This document shows, piece after piece, positions 34,169 to 43,728 of a DNA stretch of 64,000 bases (positions within the stretch are counted from its first letter, which is position 1; each line of letters opens with the position of its first letter). Source of the DNA: UBA699 sp050261915 (GTDB taxonomy: Bacteria > Bacillota > Clostridia > Clostridiales > Clostridiaceae); the NCBI GenBank assembly GCA_050261915.1, contig JBLNDT010000001.1, forward strand, positions 12,551 to 76,550, written 5' to 3'. A program made the translations under genes and the position numbers. The notes under the pieces are model-generated. The model saw only the letters and a program-made list of their open reading frames with translations, had not been told where the DNA came from and ran no database searches.

Positions 34169-34822
34169 CTATGCACCTTGTAATTCAAGCCACTTACCAG
34201 CAGCTTCTCTTAAATATTCCTTTTCACCATTTTTATGAATATTGCTTATTTTTACATAAGCTTTTTTACTCGATAACCTGCTTAGTGCCTTTATTGAATA
34301 AAGCACTACCTGTGGATTTATATCTTCTAGTGAATTAATAAGTGCGTCCTCAAAATAAATGTCCCCTATTTTTCCCATTGCGGACACTGCTAGTCTTCTT
34401 ATGTTTATAAACTTATGCACCGAAGCACGCACAAGTACATTATAACCTGATTTTGATTTTAATTCCCCAAGGCACCACACAGCAGTTTCCTTTTCTTTAG
34501 GAAGCATATCTGCATATCTTCCTGATATATATTTCGCTAGCTCTTCCTTCAAATTGCTGTCAAGATACTCAACAATACCAGTTTTATCTGCTTTGGAGGA
34601 GGTCAAAAACATATTGAAAAGCTGAGGAATATCCTTGCATTTTGCAATAATTCCATACTTTATTTTTCCGTTTATTATGTGTGTCTTTGCAGTTTCCAGG
34701 CTAATGTTCCTTATTACACTTATTGCTTCTGCACTTTTACCTTCAAGATAAAGGTAGTAGCTTACTTCTTCACTGGATAATTCAGCTATATTATCCCATT
34801 GGATTTTTATAAGGCTATCCAT
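34169..34822 (-). CDS. HEAT-repeat domain protein
   Basis: 217-residue, all-helical protein. The C-terminal half has HEAT-like pairs (LVRASVHKFINIRRLAVSAMGKIGD, EDALINSLEDINPQVVLYSIKALSRL shown here as motif regions 140-195). The N-terminal half includes RNISLETAKTHIINGKIKYGI. Probably a protein-protein interaction scaffold. Lies between a MocR regulator (8 bp) and YigZ (11 bp) in an operon-like run. Confidence 0.75.
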   Translation of the reverse strand: MDSLIKIQWDNIAELSSEEVSYYLYLEGKSAEAISVIRNISLETAKTHIINGKIKYGIIAKCKDIPQLFNMFLTSSKADKTGIVEYLDSNLKEELAKYISGRYADMLPKEKETAVWCLGELKSKSGYNVLVRASVHKFINIRRLAVSAMGKIGDIYFEDALINSLEDINPQVVLYSIKALSRLSSKKAYVKISNIHKNGEKEYLREAAGKWLELQGA

Positions 34823-34830
34823 AACTCCTC

Positions 34831-36243
34831 CTAGTTTTCAGATATTATTCTTGAAAGTATATCCATTCCCCTTGCAATTTTATCTTCATCTGTTTTTGAA
34901 AAACTCACTCTGAAATACCTCTTTCCATCCTCAGGATTTTTATAAAAAAGCACACCAGGAGCTATAAGCACCTTTTTTGACTTTGCCTTTTGATATAGCT
35001 GGGTTGAATCTATGCCCACACTATTACTGAGCTTTAAATAAAAGTTAAGACCGCCACCAGGGCTTATATATTCAATTTTGTCCCCTAGTTTTTCATTTAT
35101 ACATTTTTCCATAAAATAATATCTTTTTTTGTAGGCATCAATTAAATTCCCTATATAATTTATCCACAATCCTTTATTTATATATAGTTCAAGAGCCCTC
35201 TGCATAATACTTGAGGTTGATATATCCGTGTTGAACTTAGAGTTCTCAATTGGTTCCTTATACTTTCCTGGGGCCACAAGATATCCAAGCCTTATACCTG
35301 GAAGAAATATTTTCGAAAAACTTTTGATGTATATTACCCTGTTATTTGTGTCCAGACTTTTAAAAGTGCTGTATTCAATTCCTTCATCGAAAATAAGCTC
35401 TGAAAGATAGTCGTCCTCAATTATAAAAAAATCATATATTTCAGCAAGCCTCAATATCTTCTTTTTTGCTTCCAGGCTATAGCTCATACCCGATGGATTT
35501 TGGAAATAGCTCATCAGATAAAAACACCTTATATCATTTTTCATAAGAAGCTTTTCCAGTTTTTCAACATCAACTCCACCCTTTGATATTGGTATTTCGA
35601 GGATGTTTGCCCTTCTTGACTTAAATACTGACAAAGCACCGCTGTAGGTGGGCTTTTCAACAAGAATGTAGTCATTGCTGTTTATCAATGCTTTTGATAT
35701 TATATCAATTCCTTGCTGGGCCCCAGAAACAATTAGAACATCATCCGGATTAACCTTCCCCTTCCAAAATACGTTACTAATTGTATCTCTTAATCCCTCA
35801 TAGCCTAATGCCTCCTGAATAACCAGGGCCTCAGCTCCATCTCTGTCTATAACTTCATTTAAAACCATTTTAAAATTTTCAATTGGGAAAAAATCTGTAC
35901 TTAGAGCTTCCCCAGTAAAATCAATATATTTTTCCATCATTTCCTTTGGCATTCTCTTAAAGTTGCTGCTGTAATCTTTTTTTACATTTCTGCTTGAATC
36001 CTTAAGCTTAGCAAAGGTGCCGCTGCCAATTTTAAGCAGTGCATATCCCTCGTTTTCGAGTTTTTTATATGCATTCACTACTGTTACACTATTTACTTTG
36101 AGCAAAACTGAAAGAGCCCTTATTGATGGAAGTTTTTCACCATCTGAGATGTAATTTTCATCAATGAGCTTTTTAATATGGTTTGCAATTGTAATATACT
36201 TTGATTCCTCTTCTTCTTTAAAATCAACACGAAATTTATCCAT
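34831..36243 (-). CDS. MocR-type GntR/aminotransferase regulator
   Basis: 470-residue fusion of an N-terminal GntR winged helix (about 5-75; SIRALSVLLKVNSVTVVNAYK) and a fold-type I aminotransferase domain. The PLP lysine is in IKSFSKIFLPGIRLGY; IEDDYLSELIF carries the PLP-pyridine Asp and YFQNPSG the stacking region. Members sense PLP or amino acids (PdxR, GabR, TauR types). The ATG at 36243 has AGGTGG upstream; an in-frame start 11 codons earlier lacks an RBS. No pdxST or gab genes are adjacent, so its target is unknown. A 25-bp palindrome lies upstream. Confidence 0.9.
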   Translation of the reverse strand: MDKFRVDFKEEEESKYITIANHIKKLIDENYISDGEKLPSIRALSVLLKVNSVTVVNAYKKLENEGYALLKIGSGTFAKLKDSSRNVKKDYSSNFKRMPKEMMEKYIDFTGEALSTDFFPIENFKMVLNEVIDRDGAEALVIQEALGYEGLRDTISNVFWKGKVNPDDVLIVSGAQQGIDIISKALINSNDYILVEKPTYSGALSVFKSRRANILEIPISKGGVDVEKLEKLLMKNDIRCFYLMSYFQNPSGMSYSLEAKKKILRLAEIYDFFIIEDDYLSELIFDEGIEYSTFKSLDTNNRVIYIKSFSKIFLPGIRLGYLVAPGKYKEPIENSKFNTDISTSSIMQRALELYINKGLWINYIGNLIDAYKKRYYFMEKCINEKLGDKIEYISPGGGLNFYLKLSNSVGIDSTQLYQKAKSKKVLIAPGVLFYKNPEDGKRYFRVSFSKTDEDKIARGMDILSRIISEN

Positions 36244-36277
36244 AATACCACCTGCAATAAAATTTATTAAAGACAAA

Positions 36278-36302
36278 CGAACTTAAATTAAATTTAAGTT
36301 CG
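36278..36302. promoter_or_regulatory. 25-bp perfect palindrome upstream of the MocR gene
   Basis: CGAACTTAAATT, one A, then AATTTAAGTTCG. It lies 34 bp upstream of the MocR-type gene start and 13 bp after the stop of the nucleotidyltransferase gene. It could be an operator or, as RNA followed by a T-rich run on the minus strand, a loop-poor terminator. Confidence 0.55.
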
Positions 36303-36315
36303 CTAAACATGTAAT

Positions 36316-37215
36316 TTATATGAAATATACATTTTCCTTAAATAGTGTTTTCCCGTCTTCACCTTTGTAATCTCTGGTTTCCTTTTTAATTATATTCTTT
36401 TCCCAAAGTTTATTTAAAATTTCTTCCACATTTATATTGTAGCTGTTGAAAAGCTTATCATGAGATATATCTTCAGCACTTAAAAAGCTGTCCTTTTCAT
36501 TCATAAAATCAATTAGAACACCAGAGTAATTTCTAATGGATTCGTCAATGGAATTTTGTACATACTTAAGTGTACTGTTTATTATTTCTTCCTTATCTTT
36601 ATCTGAACTAAAGAAAAGTTTTTCAACACATTCTTTGTAACTGCTGTTTAAATTCATTGCCATTGTCATTGCATCTTTGCTTATCATGTATCCTGAAGAA
36701 TTAACAAATAACTTGGCAAATTCCTCCATTGACTTTACAGCTGCAGTATAAGCAGTAAATATTCCGTTGTTTTGCAGATATTTTCTACAAATACCTATAC
36801 TTTTCAGCAAACTTCCCAGGTAAACCATATTCCATCTTTCTCTGTCTAAATCAGGATAGTATCTTCCATTATCATATTTCATAGTTATATCCATATCTTT
36901 TGAAAAAACAAGTCTTGAGGAAGCAAATATCCTATGAATAAAACCACCTCGTATATCCTCATCATATAACTGTAAAAATTTATTTTTGCTCATTATCTTA
37001 ATATGAACAGCAACACCTTTTTCTTCAGTATATATATTTTTAATATCAGCCATTTTCTGATCAAGAATCACAAATAAATCTATATCCGATTCATCCCACA
37101 AATCCCCGGTAACCATGCTTCCAAACACCATAACCGCAAGAACTGAACTGTTGCCCTTTAACCTGTCCACTATGGAATTAAATGCTTTCTGATATTGTAA
37201 AATGGTTTTTTCCAT
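36316..37215 (-). CDS. Nucleotidyltransferase-domain protein (MNT-like)
   Basis: 299-residue protein with an N-terminal polymerase-beta-type nucleotidyltransferase domain. FGSMVTGDLWDESDIDLFV (GSxxxGxxxxxSDxD) supplies two metal-binding Asp; a third acidic residue follows in the next strand. The C-terminal part is a helical HEPN-like or aminoglycoside-transferase-like bundle. The ATG at 37215 follows GGGGGAC; earlier in-frame codons run through an AT-rich leader. Substrate unknown; a stand-alone gene with no antitoxin-like partner. Confidence 0.8.
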   Translation of the reverse strand: MEKTILQYQKAFNSIVDRLKGNSSVLAVMVFGSMVTGDLWDESDIDLFVILDQKMADIKNIYTEEKGVAVHIKIMSKNKFLQLYDEDIRGGFIHRIFASSRLVFSKDMDITMKYDNGRYYPDLDRERWNMVYLGSLLKSIGICRKYLQNNGIFTAYTAAVKSMEEFAKLFVNSSGYMISKDAMTMAMNLNSSYKECVEKLFFSSDKDKEEIINSTLKYVQNSIDESIRNYSGVLIDFMNEKDSFLSAEDISHDKLFNSYNINVEEILNKLWEKNIIKKETRDYKGEDGKTLFKENVYFI

Positions 37216-37260
37216 GATTTGTCCCCCTGTTTTGCTAAAATTTAAGCTTATTTTATTTAT

Positions 37261-37307
37261 TATATAATATAAATGAGCATAATTACAATACAAATAATTA
37301 TGCTCAT
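37261..37307 (-). terminator. Terminator after mtaD
   Basis: 13-bp perfect stem ATGAGCATAATTA / TAATTATGCTCAT with a 9-base loop, followed on the minus strand by TTTATATTAT. Confidence 0.78.
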
Positions 37308-37351
37308 GAAACTTTACATTCAATATTATATAAAATTATGAAACTTTCCAA

Positions 37352-38632
37352 TTAACCCTTCAGAAGTTTCTCCACTGTCTTTTTACTTTCAAAAATTACT
37401 CTTTCCTCATCGATGGTTGTAAATTCTCCATTTTCCATAACAATTTTTCCGTTAATTATTACATATTCAATTTCACTGCCATTTGCAGAAAAGGCAATGT
37501 TTGAATATATGTCATGTATCGGTGTCATTGATGGTTTATTTAAGTTTATCATAACCATATCAGCAAGATAACCAGGCTTTATTCTGCCAAGATTATTAAA
37601 CCCAAGTGCTTTTGCTCCATTAATTGTTGCAAGTTCTAGAACTTTTTTTCCGCTTAATGCTGTACTATCCTTGTAAAAAAGCTTTTGCAGCAATGCTCCT
37701 GTTTCAATTTCTTCAAACATGTTAAGGTTGTTATTGCTTGAAGCCCCGTCTGTTCCAATGCAAACATTTATATCTTTATTTAGCATATCCATAACTTTTG
37801 CAGTTCCACTTGCAAGTTTCATATTGCTTTGAGGGTTGTACACTGGATTTACACATTTAGATTTAATAATATCCATGTCAGAATCACTTAGATATATACA
37901 GTGTGCAGCCATAGTATTCACATCAAAAACACCTGTATCTAATAAAAGCTCTGTAGGTGTTTTCTTATACCTTTCCATAACTATCTTTTGTTCATCCTCT
38001 GTTTCAGAAACATGGACATGTATCCCGCATTTATTAAGTTTTGCAGCTGCTGCAATTCCCTTAAGGGCTGTGTCATCTAAGGTATACGCAGAATGAGGAG
38101 CAAGCATTGCCTTGCACATTTCTGATTTCAAAGAATTAATCTTATTTATGCTAGGAAGATATCCACTAAGCATTTGTTCCCAGCCACTGCCCATTATTGG
38201 GAACCCCAGTACTGCCCTAACATTGAAATCCTCTGCACATTCCTTAACAGTTTCTTGAATAAAATACATGTCATTGAATGTGGTGGTGCCGGTTCTCAGC
38301 ATTTCAACAAGTGCCAGTTCTGTTCCTATTTTTATGTGTTCTGACCTGAACTTGGCTTCCATGGGCCATATTTTTTCATTTAGCCACCTCATAAGGGATA
38401 AACCCTCACCATAACCTCTTAATAATGTCATAGCTAAGTGTGTGTGGCAGTTAATAAGCCCTGGCATAATGCAGTAATTCTTTCCTTCTATTACTCTAGT
38501 GTCTAGAGTTTCCCCCAAGTAGTCTCCAGGGCCTACATCTTTTATTGTTTCTCCTTCAATAAGCACGTAGCCTGATTTAATAATCTCTGTATCAGCATCA
38601 GCAATCATAACGTTCTTAATAAGTATCTTCAT
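37352..38632 (-). CDS. mtaD: 5'-methylthioadenosine/S-adenosylhomocysteine deaminase family
   Basis: 426-residue amidohydrolase of the MtaD/ATZ-TRZ group. Metal ligands: PGLINCHTHLAMTLLRGYG, GIHVHVSETEDE, AAHCIYLSDSDMDI and IGTDGASSNNNLNMFEEI. Members deaminate adenosine thioethers such as SAH and MTA to inosyl forms, recycling SAM by-products. RBS AAGGGGTGA. Preceded by hflX with an 11-bp gap. Confidence 0.9.
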   Translation of the reverse strand: MKILIKNVMIADADTEIIKSGYVLIEGETIKDVGPGDYLGETLDTRVIEGKNYCIMPGLINCHTHLAMTLLRGYGEGLSLMRWLNEKIWPMEAKFRSEHIKIGTELALVEMLRTGTTTFNDMYFIQETVKECAEDFNVRAVLGFPIMGSGWEQMLSGYLPSINKINSLKSEMCKAMLAPHSAYTLDDTALKGIAAAAKLNKCGIHVHVSETEDEQKIVMERYKKTPTELLLDTGVFDVNTMAAHCIYLSDSDMDIIKSKCVNPVYNPQSNMKLASGTAKVMDMLNKDINVCIGTDGASSNNNLNMFEEIETGALLQKLFYKDSTALSGKKVLELATINGAKALGFNNLGRIKPGYLADMVMINLNKPSMTPIHDIYSNIAFSANGSEIEYVIINGKIVMENGEFTTIDEERVIFESKKTVEKLLKG

Positions 38633-38643
38633 AATTTCACCCC

Positions 38644-40422
38644 TTAAATTATGTAATCAGAACATTTATTTGTAATTTCGTCATCTGCCATTGCCTTTAT
38701 ATAAGTACCATCTTCACGGTACTCCTCTTCAAGCACCTTTGAATTTCTATGAAGGAATGCCACTATTTTTTGGTCTGAATAAGGAATTATGAACTCTATT
38801 TCCTTAAGGGTGTATGGAAGAACATCCACTATTTCTTTAAGTAGAAGGTCTAAATTTATATTTAACCTTGCAGATATTTTTACTATACGCATATTGCTGT
38901 ATTTTTCCTCAAGACCTTTTATCCGATCTTCATCAACCTTGTCAATTTTATTTAGTACAAGCACCATTGGTTTATCTTGAGCATTAAGCTGGCCAAGCAC
39001 CATGTTTACAGCCTCTATCTGTTCTTCTACATAATTTGAGGAACAATCTGCCACATGAAGAAGTAAATCGGAATAAACAACCTCCTCTAAAGTTGACTTA
39101 AATGCCTCCACAAGATCATGAGGAAGTTTTTTAATAAATCCAACAGTATCGGTAACAGTTATTATCCTATTGTCTGGAAGAAGCACTGCTCTTGTTGTAG
39201 TATCAAGAGTTGCAAAAAGCATATCTGCCTCAAAAACCTTTTCTTTCTTAACATTGTCCTTAGGGTTAGCTATTTCACATAGTTTATTCCTAAGAGTTGA
39301 TTTTCCTGCATTGGTATATCCAACTAGGGAAACCTTAGGCAGCGAATTTCTCTTGTCTCTTTGTGTTTCTCTGACTTTTTTTATTTTTTTAAGTTCATCA
39401 TTAAGATCATATATTTTTTCCCTTATATGTCTTTTATCTGTTTCAAGCTTCTTTTCACCAGGTCCTCTGGTTCCTATTCCACCACCAGTTCTTGAAAGCA
39501 CAGTACCAAGCCCCATAAGCCTTGGGAGTCTGTATTTAAGCTGAGCGAGTTCCACCTGAATCTTTGCTTCCCTTGTTCTAGCCCTGGTTGCAAAAATCTC
39601 AAGTATCAGGGTGGTTCTGTCTATTACCTTAGCTCCTATATTTTCCTCAAGGTTCCTCACCTGGGATGCAGAAAGCTCATCATCAAATATGATAACATCT
39701 GCAGAATATACCTGCCTTATTAAAGCAAGCTCCTCTACCTTTCCCTTGCCTACATAAAACGCAGAATCCACAGAACTTCTAAATTGTATAACCTTTTCCA
39801 GTACCTTAACATTGCATGCCTTGGCAAGCTCTGCAAGTTCTTCAAGACTATCCTCACTGTCAATTCCCACAAGAATGGCTCTTTCTACATCATCAATTTC
39901 AATTTCTGCTTCCTTAATAAGTTTATCCACTTGGCTGATTTTTTCTGCAATATTAATATTAAGAAGTGCTTCAATACTCATCTTTTTGCTGGTTTCAGCA
40001 GTAACCCTGTTGTTTGAAATGGCACAGAATCCCAAAGTAACATCCGTAATATCACCTTCAACAACTCCAATTGCCAAAATACAATCCAGTCTGAATTTAA
40101 TAAGCGCAGATATATCCACTGCTGAAAGGGTTGAATTGCCATTTGGATGGGTATGGATTATTCTGATTCCGCATAACCTGTTTTCCTTTTCGCTTATTTC
40201 AGGAATTTCAACTGTGGAGCTGTCTCCTACCGCTATGCTTATTATATTTCCTCTTCTGTTAACTGCTAAGCTGACCTCTCTATTTACTATTAATGAAACC
40301 TCTTGTAATATTTGAACAACTTCCTCACTGCACACCATATCTTTTGGAATGCTCATGCTGTAAATACCTTCTAGTTTCTTTAGAACCGAATCTCTTATTC
40401 CGTCTATATTGCCATATATCAT
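38644..40422 (-). CDS. hflX: GTPase HflX with RadC/JAB-like N-terminal domain
   Basis: 592 residues from the ATG at 40422 (AGGTGA upstream). The C-terminal two thirds is HflX: glycine-rich GTRGPGEKKLETDKRHIREK, G1 GYTNAGKSTL, G3 DTVGF, G4 NKID. HflX is a ribosome-associated GTPase that splits stalled ribosomes. The first roughly 170 residues are extra and carry HTHPNGNSTLSAVD (residues about 90-103), matching the JAMM/RadC metal motif HxHPxGxxxxSxxD, with a candidate Glu at about residue 49 (NREVSLAVN). The fusion suggests a metal-dependent hydrolase or binding role beside the GTPase. Confidence 0.93.
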   Translation of the reverse strand: MIYGNIDGIRDSVLKKLEGIYSMSIPKDMVCSEEVVQILQEVSLIVNREVSLAVNRRGNIISIAVGDSSTVEIPEISEKENRLCGIRIIHTHPNGNSTLSAVDISALIKFRLDCILAIGVVEGDITDVTLGFCAISNNRVTAETSKKMSIEALLNINIAEKISQVDKLIKEAEIEIDDVERAILVGIDSEDSLEELAELAKACNVKVLEKVIQFRSSVDSAFYVGKGKVEELALIRQVYSADVIIFDDELSASQVRNLEENIGAKVIDRTTLILEIFATRARTREAKIQVELAQLKYRLPRLMGLGTVLSRTGGGIGTRGPGEKKLETDKRHIREKIYDLNDELKKIKKVRETQRDKRNSLPKVSLVGYTNAGKSTLRNKLCEIANPKDNVKKEKVFEADMLFATLDTTTRAVLLPDNRIITVTDTVGFIKKLPHDLVEAFKSTLEEVVYSDLLLHVADCSSNYVEEQIEAVNMVLGQLNAQDKPMVLVLNKIDKVDEDRIKGLEEKYSNMRIVKISARLNINLDLLLKEIVDVLPYTLKEIEFIIPYSDQKIVAFLHRNSKVLEEEYREDGTYIKAMADDEITNKCSDYII

Positions 40423-40485
40423 ATACTTCACCTGCCTGTTATAACTTTTATCTTATTTTATCCTATAACCAAAATAATGTAAACA

Positions 40486-41190
40486 TCACTTGGAAGTAGT
40501 GTTATCAAGCTTTATTCCTGCACCATTTAGATTAAGATTTGCCATGGATTCAGGAACTTTTCCTACAATAATTGTTTCTGCTACAGGAATTTCATTTGTT
40601 ATTTCCGAATCTTTTGATTTTAAGGGCACAAAAATCCTAATATTAGTTTTTACCTGAATATATATTTTATGCCTGGTCTGATTAATACCTGTACTTTCAA
40701 AATTTGAAATATATTTTGTTTCGATAAAACCTGATGGTTCAATCTTTACTCCAATATCCGGACCGTAACTGGACAAAATATTGCTTTTCATTATATAAGA
40801 TAAAGGTAATTTTACTTTAAAATGCATAGATTCTCTTATGCTTTTCTGAGCTTTTATTGCAGTTTCACTTGCAATTTTGTTCATTTTAATAGTATCCGCT
40901 CTTATCATTATTATATTGCCTTCTTTGTCTTTTTCTACAGTAATAATATCATCATATTTAAAGTCCTTTGAAAACTCTTCTAGTACAACAGAATTAATAA
41001 TTTCTGAGGTTCTGGCCCTAGCCTCTGCATCAGCTCTGCCAAGGAGTGTCCCTTCTATTATTTTGTCAAAGTAATAAAATCCAATATTAAATATTATTAT
41101 TGTAATAAATATGATAATCAATGCAATTAATTTTGAATTAATATTTATTTTTTTGTACTTCCTTGAATATGTTATATTATCACACCTCAT
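40486..41190 (-). CDS. yunB: Sporulation protein YunB
   Basis: 234-residue protein with one N-terminal transmembrane helix (about residues 20-43) and an extracytoplasmic domain containing GRADAEARARTSEIIN and YGPDIGVKIEPSGFIETKY, both typical of YunB. YunB is a SigE-controlled mother-cell sporulation protein in Bacillus. The start is uncertain: the ATG at 41190 has only AAGAG upstream, and an in-frame TTG at 41229 would extend it by 13 residues without a clear RBS. Confidence 0.85.
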   Translation of the reverse strand: MRCDNITYSRKYKKININSKLIALIIIFITIIIFNIGFYYFDKIIEGTLLGRADAEARARTSEIINSVVLEEFSKDFKYDDIITVEKDKEGNIIMIRADTIKMNKIASETAIKAQKSIRESMHFKVKLPLSYIMKSNILSSYGPDIGVKIEPSGFIETKYISNFESTGINQTRHKIYIQVKTNIRIFVPLKSKDSEITNEIPVAETIIVGKVPESMANLNLNGAGIKLDNTTSK

Positions 41191-41292
41191 TATTGCTCTT
41201 AATATTAATATGATTATATGATTAGGCAATTACCATAATGCCCCGTATTCTTTTTATTGGAGAGTAAATATATTCATTATTAATATAAACTA

Positions 41293-41301
41293 TGTTATAA
41301 T
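41293..41301 (+). promoter_or_regulatory. Extended -10 promoter element
   Basis: TGTTATAAT (TGnTATAAT) about 43 bp upstream of the penicillin-binding protein start; no good -35 is present, which is common for extended -10 promoters. Confidence 0.6.
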
Positions 41302-41343
41302 ATTTTAAATCAACAATTTCACCCAATTTTAAGGAGGTCAGCT

Positions 41344-43686
41344 ATGGGTAATAAACCAAAAAAAACCCGAAAAGAGAAAATCAAATTATTCATCCGTGTG
41401 GTTTTATTTGTTTTCATATTTGCTGCGGTAGCATCGGCAGGAGTAGGGTTTGCAATTATTAGCAGTGCCCCGGAACTGAATCTGGAGGAAGTATTAAATC
41501 AAAATCAGCCCTCAACACTTTATGATAGTGATGAAAAATATATGGATACAGTTTCCACTGACGAAAAAAGAATAGTTATTTCATTTAGTGATATGCCTAA
41601 AAATCTAAAAAATGCTTTCATAAGCATAGAAGATGAGAGGTTTTATAAGCATCCCGGTATCGATATTAAGAGAATATTTGGAGTTATATTTATAGATATT
41701 AAAAATAAGCTTTCCGGAAGCAGTTCTCTTCAAGGTGCTTCCACAATTACTCAGCAGCTGATAAAAATTACCACATTAAGCTCTGAAACTACCATAACAA
41801 GAAAAGTTCAGGAATGGTATCTGGCCCTTAAGCTTGAAAAGGAAGCCTCAAAAGATCAAATTCTTGAAGCATATATGAATACTATATTTTTAGGTGGTAA
41901 GTCTTTTGGAGTTGAGGCTGCTTCAGAACAGTATTTTAATAAACCTGCAAAGGATTTGACTCTTCTTGAGTGTGCATATATAGCAGGAGTGCCTCAAAGT
42001 CCTTCAGTTTTGTATGCATATTCACCAACTGCAAAGAAGAATCCTTCAGTATATATAAATAGAACAAAGTCTGTACTTGAAAGAATGTATGCAAATAATT
42101 ATATAACAAAGGAACAATATACTGCTGCCATTAGCGATTTGGATAATAAAAAGCTTGTTTTTACACCTCAGGCTGAAGCATCAAACAGGCTTAACTATGA
42201 ATGGTTTTCTCTCCCTGCAATACAACAGGTTAAAGAAGACCTGAAGTCCCAGCTTCATTATGATGATGCATCAATTGAAAAGGTATTAATGTATGGTGGC
42301 CTGAAAATATACACTACTATGGATAAAAAAATGCAGGACAATACTCAGGCTATATTTGACGATGCGAGCCAAATAGGATTATCCCAAAATAAAGATAAAA
42401 ACGGAATACTGCAGCCTGAAGCTTCTGCAGTAATTATGGATTATCAAACAGGTAATGTTAAAGTTATTATTGGAGGAAGAGGCGTTCAGCCTGCAAGATC
42501 GTTTAACAGGGCTGCTTCAAACAATTTCTTAAGACCTTCAGGTTCCAGTATTAAACCTCTTACAGTTTATGGGGCAGCAATTGATTCCAATCTTGCAACA
42601 GCGGGAACAGTAATAGATGACTCTCCACTGCCTGCAAGTATTGGTGCATTATACGGTTCTGCATCAAATCCATATAATCCAAAGAATGACAACCTTACTT
42701 ATTCAGGTTTAAATACCTTAAGAAGTGCAATAACTCACTCAATAAATGTAATTGCAGTTAAGCTTGAACATCAGATTGGATTAAAAACTGGTATATCTTA
42801 TGGTGAAAAATTCGGCTTAACACTTGATAATGACGATAAAACAAGTATTTCAGCCATTGCACTAGGTCAGCTTCATCATGGTACAAATCCATTAACCATG
42901 GCTGCAGCTTATGGTGTTTTTGGAAATCAAGGCACCTATACCTCCCCTATTTTATACACCAAGGTGGTAGATAAGGCCGGAAAGACAATTCTTGAAAACA
43001 AAACAGAAACAAGACAAGTTCTTTCTGCACAAAGTGCATATATTATGTACGACCTTTTAAAAGGCCCGGTAAGTGATGCTGGTACAGGCCCAGCCGCAAA
43101 TTTTGGAAATATAGAAGTTAGAGGTAAAACTGGTACCTCTGGGGATAAGAGAGACCTTTGGTTCTGTGGACTTACACCATACTATTCAGCTGCTGTTTGG
43201 ATAGGAAATGATGATAATAGTGTTACATACGGTGTGTCAAGTAACACTGCCGCCGCAATCTGGGGTAAAATTATGAGATCAGCCCATACGGATTTAAGTC
43301 CAAAAACAATATCAATGCCTTCTGGAATAAGTACTGTCTCCATATGCACACTTTCGGGAAAACTTGCTACCTCTGCCTGCTCAAATGATCCAAGGGGCAG
43401 CAAGGTAGTAACTGAAATGTTCATTGATGGGACAATCCCTACTGATATATGCGATGTACATATTGAAGCCAAGGTAAATAAAATTACAGGAAACCTGGCA
43501 GGCCCCTTAACACCTTCCATGCTTACTGAAACAAAGGTATTCCTTAAAAAAGGATATACCACAGACCCAGCCCTGCTTCTTCCATCAAATACCGATCAGG
43601 GTAATGATAGTGCAAAGCCTGATGGGGCAACAACAACTAGCGGCAATACCACAACTGGGTCAAGTAATGGAAAGAAACTACCGTAA
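41344..43686 (+). CDS. Class A penicillin-binding protein (PBP1A type)
   Basis: 780-residue bifunctional peptidoglycan synthase. One N-terminal TM helix (about 17-40) is followed by a GT51 glycosyltransferase domain with IEDERFYKHPGID (catalytic Glu96) and GASTITQQLIK, then a transpeptidase domain with SxxK motif SSIK (Ser401), an SxN motif near HSINV, and KTGTSG. The C-terminus has a Thr/Ser/Asn-rich disordered tail of about 40 residues. RBS AAGGAGG. It is divergent from yunB. Confidence 0.95.
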   Translation: MGNKPKKTRKEKIKLFIRVVLFVFIFAAVASAGVGFAIISSAPELNLEEVLNQNQPSTLYDSDEKYMDTVSTDEKRIVISFSDMPKNLKNAFISIEDERFYKHPGIDIKRIFGVIFIDIKNKLSGSSSLQGASTITQQLIKITTLSSETTITRKVQEWYLALKLEKEASKDQILEAYMNTIFLGGKSFGVEAASEQYFNKPAKDLTLLECAYIAGVPQSPSVLYAYSPTAKKNPSVYINRTKSVLERMYANNYITKEQYTAAISDLDNKKLVFTPQAEASNRLNYEWFSLPAIQQVKEDLKSQLHYDDASIEKVLMYGGLKIYTTMDKKMQDNTQAIFDDASQIGLSQNKDKNGILQPEASAVIMDYQTGNVKVIIGGRGVQPARSFNRAASNNFLRPSGSSIKPLTVYGAAIDSNLATAGTVIDDSPLPASIGALYGSASNPYNPKNDNLTYSGLNTLRSAITHSINVIAVKLEHQIGLKTGISYGEKFGLTLDNDDKTSISAIALGQLHHGTNPLTMAAAYGVFGNQGTYTSPILYTKVVDKAGKTILENKTETRQVLSAQSAYIMYDLLKGPVSDAGTGPAANFGNIEVRGKTGTSGDKRDLWFCGLTPYYSAAVWIGNDDNSVTYGVSSNTAAAIWGKIMRSAHTDLSPKTISMPSGISTVSICTLSGKLATSACSNDPRGSKVVTEMFIDGTIPTDICDVHIEAKVNKITGNLAGPLTPSMLTETKVFLKKGYTTDPALLLPSNTDQGNDSAKPDGATTTSGNTTTGSSNGKKLP

Positions 43687-43694
43687 TACATATG

Positions 43695-43728
43695 GCTGCT
43701 GCAATTTAGATTGCAGCAGCTCTTTTAT
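43695..43728 (+). terminator. Terminator of the PBP gene
   Basis: 11-bp perfect stem GCTGCTGCAAT / ATTGCAGCAGC with a TTAG loop and TCTTTTATT tail. It overlaps the end of the convergent spoVAE gene by a few bases. Confidence 0.92.
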
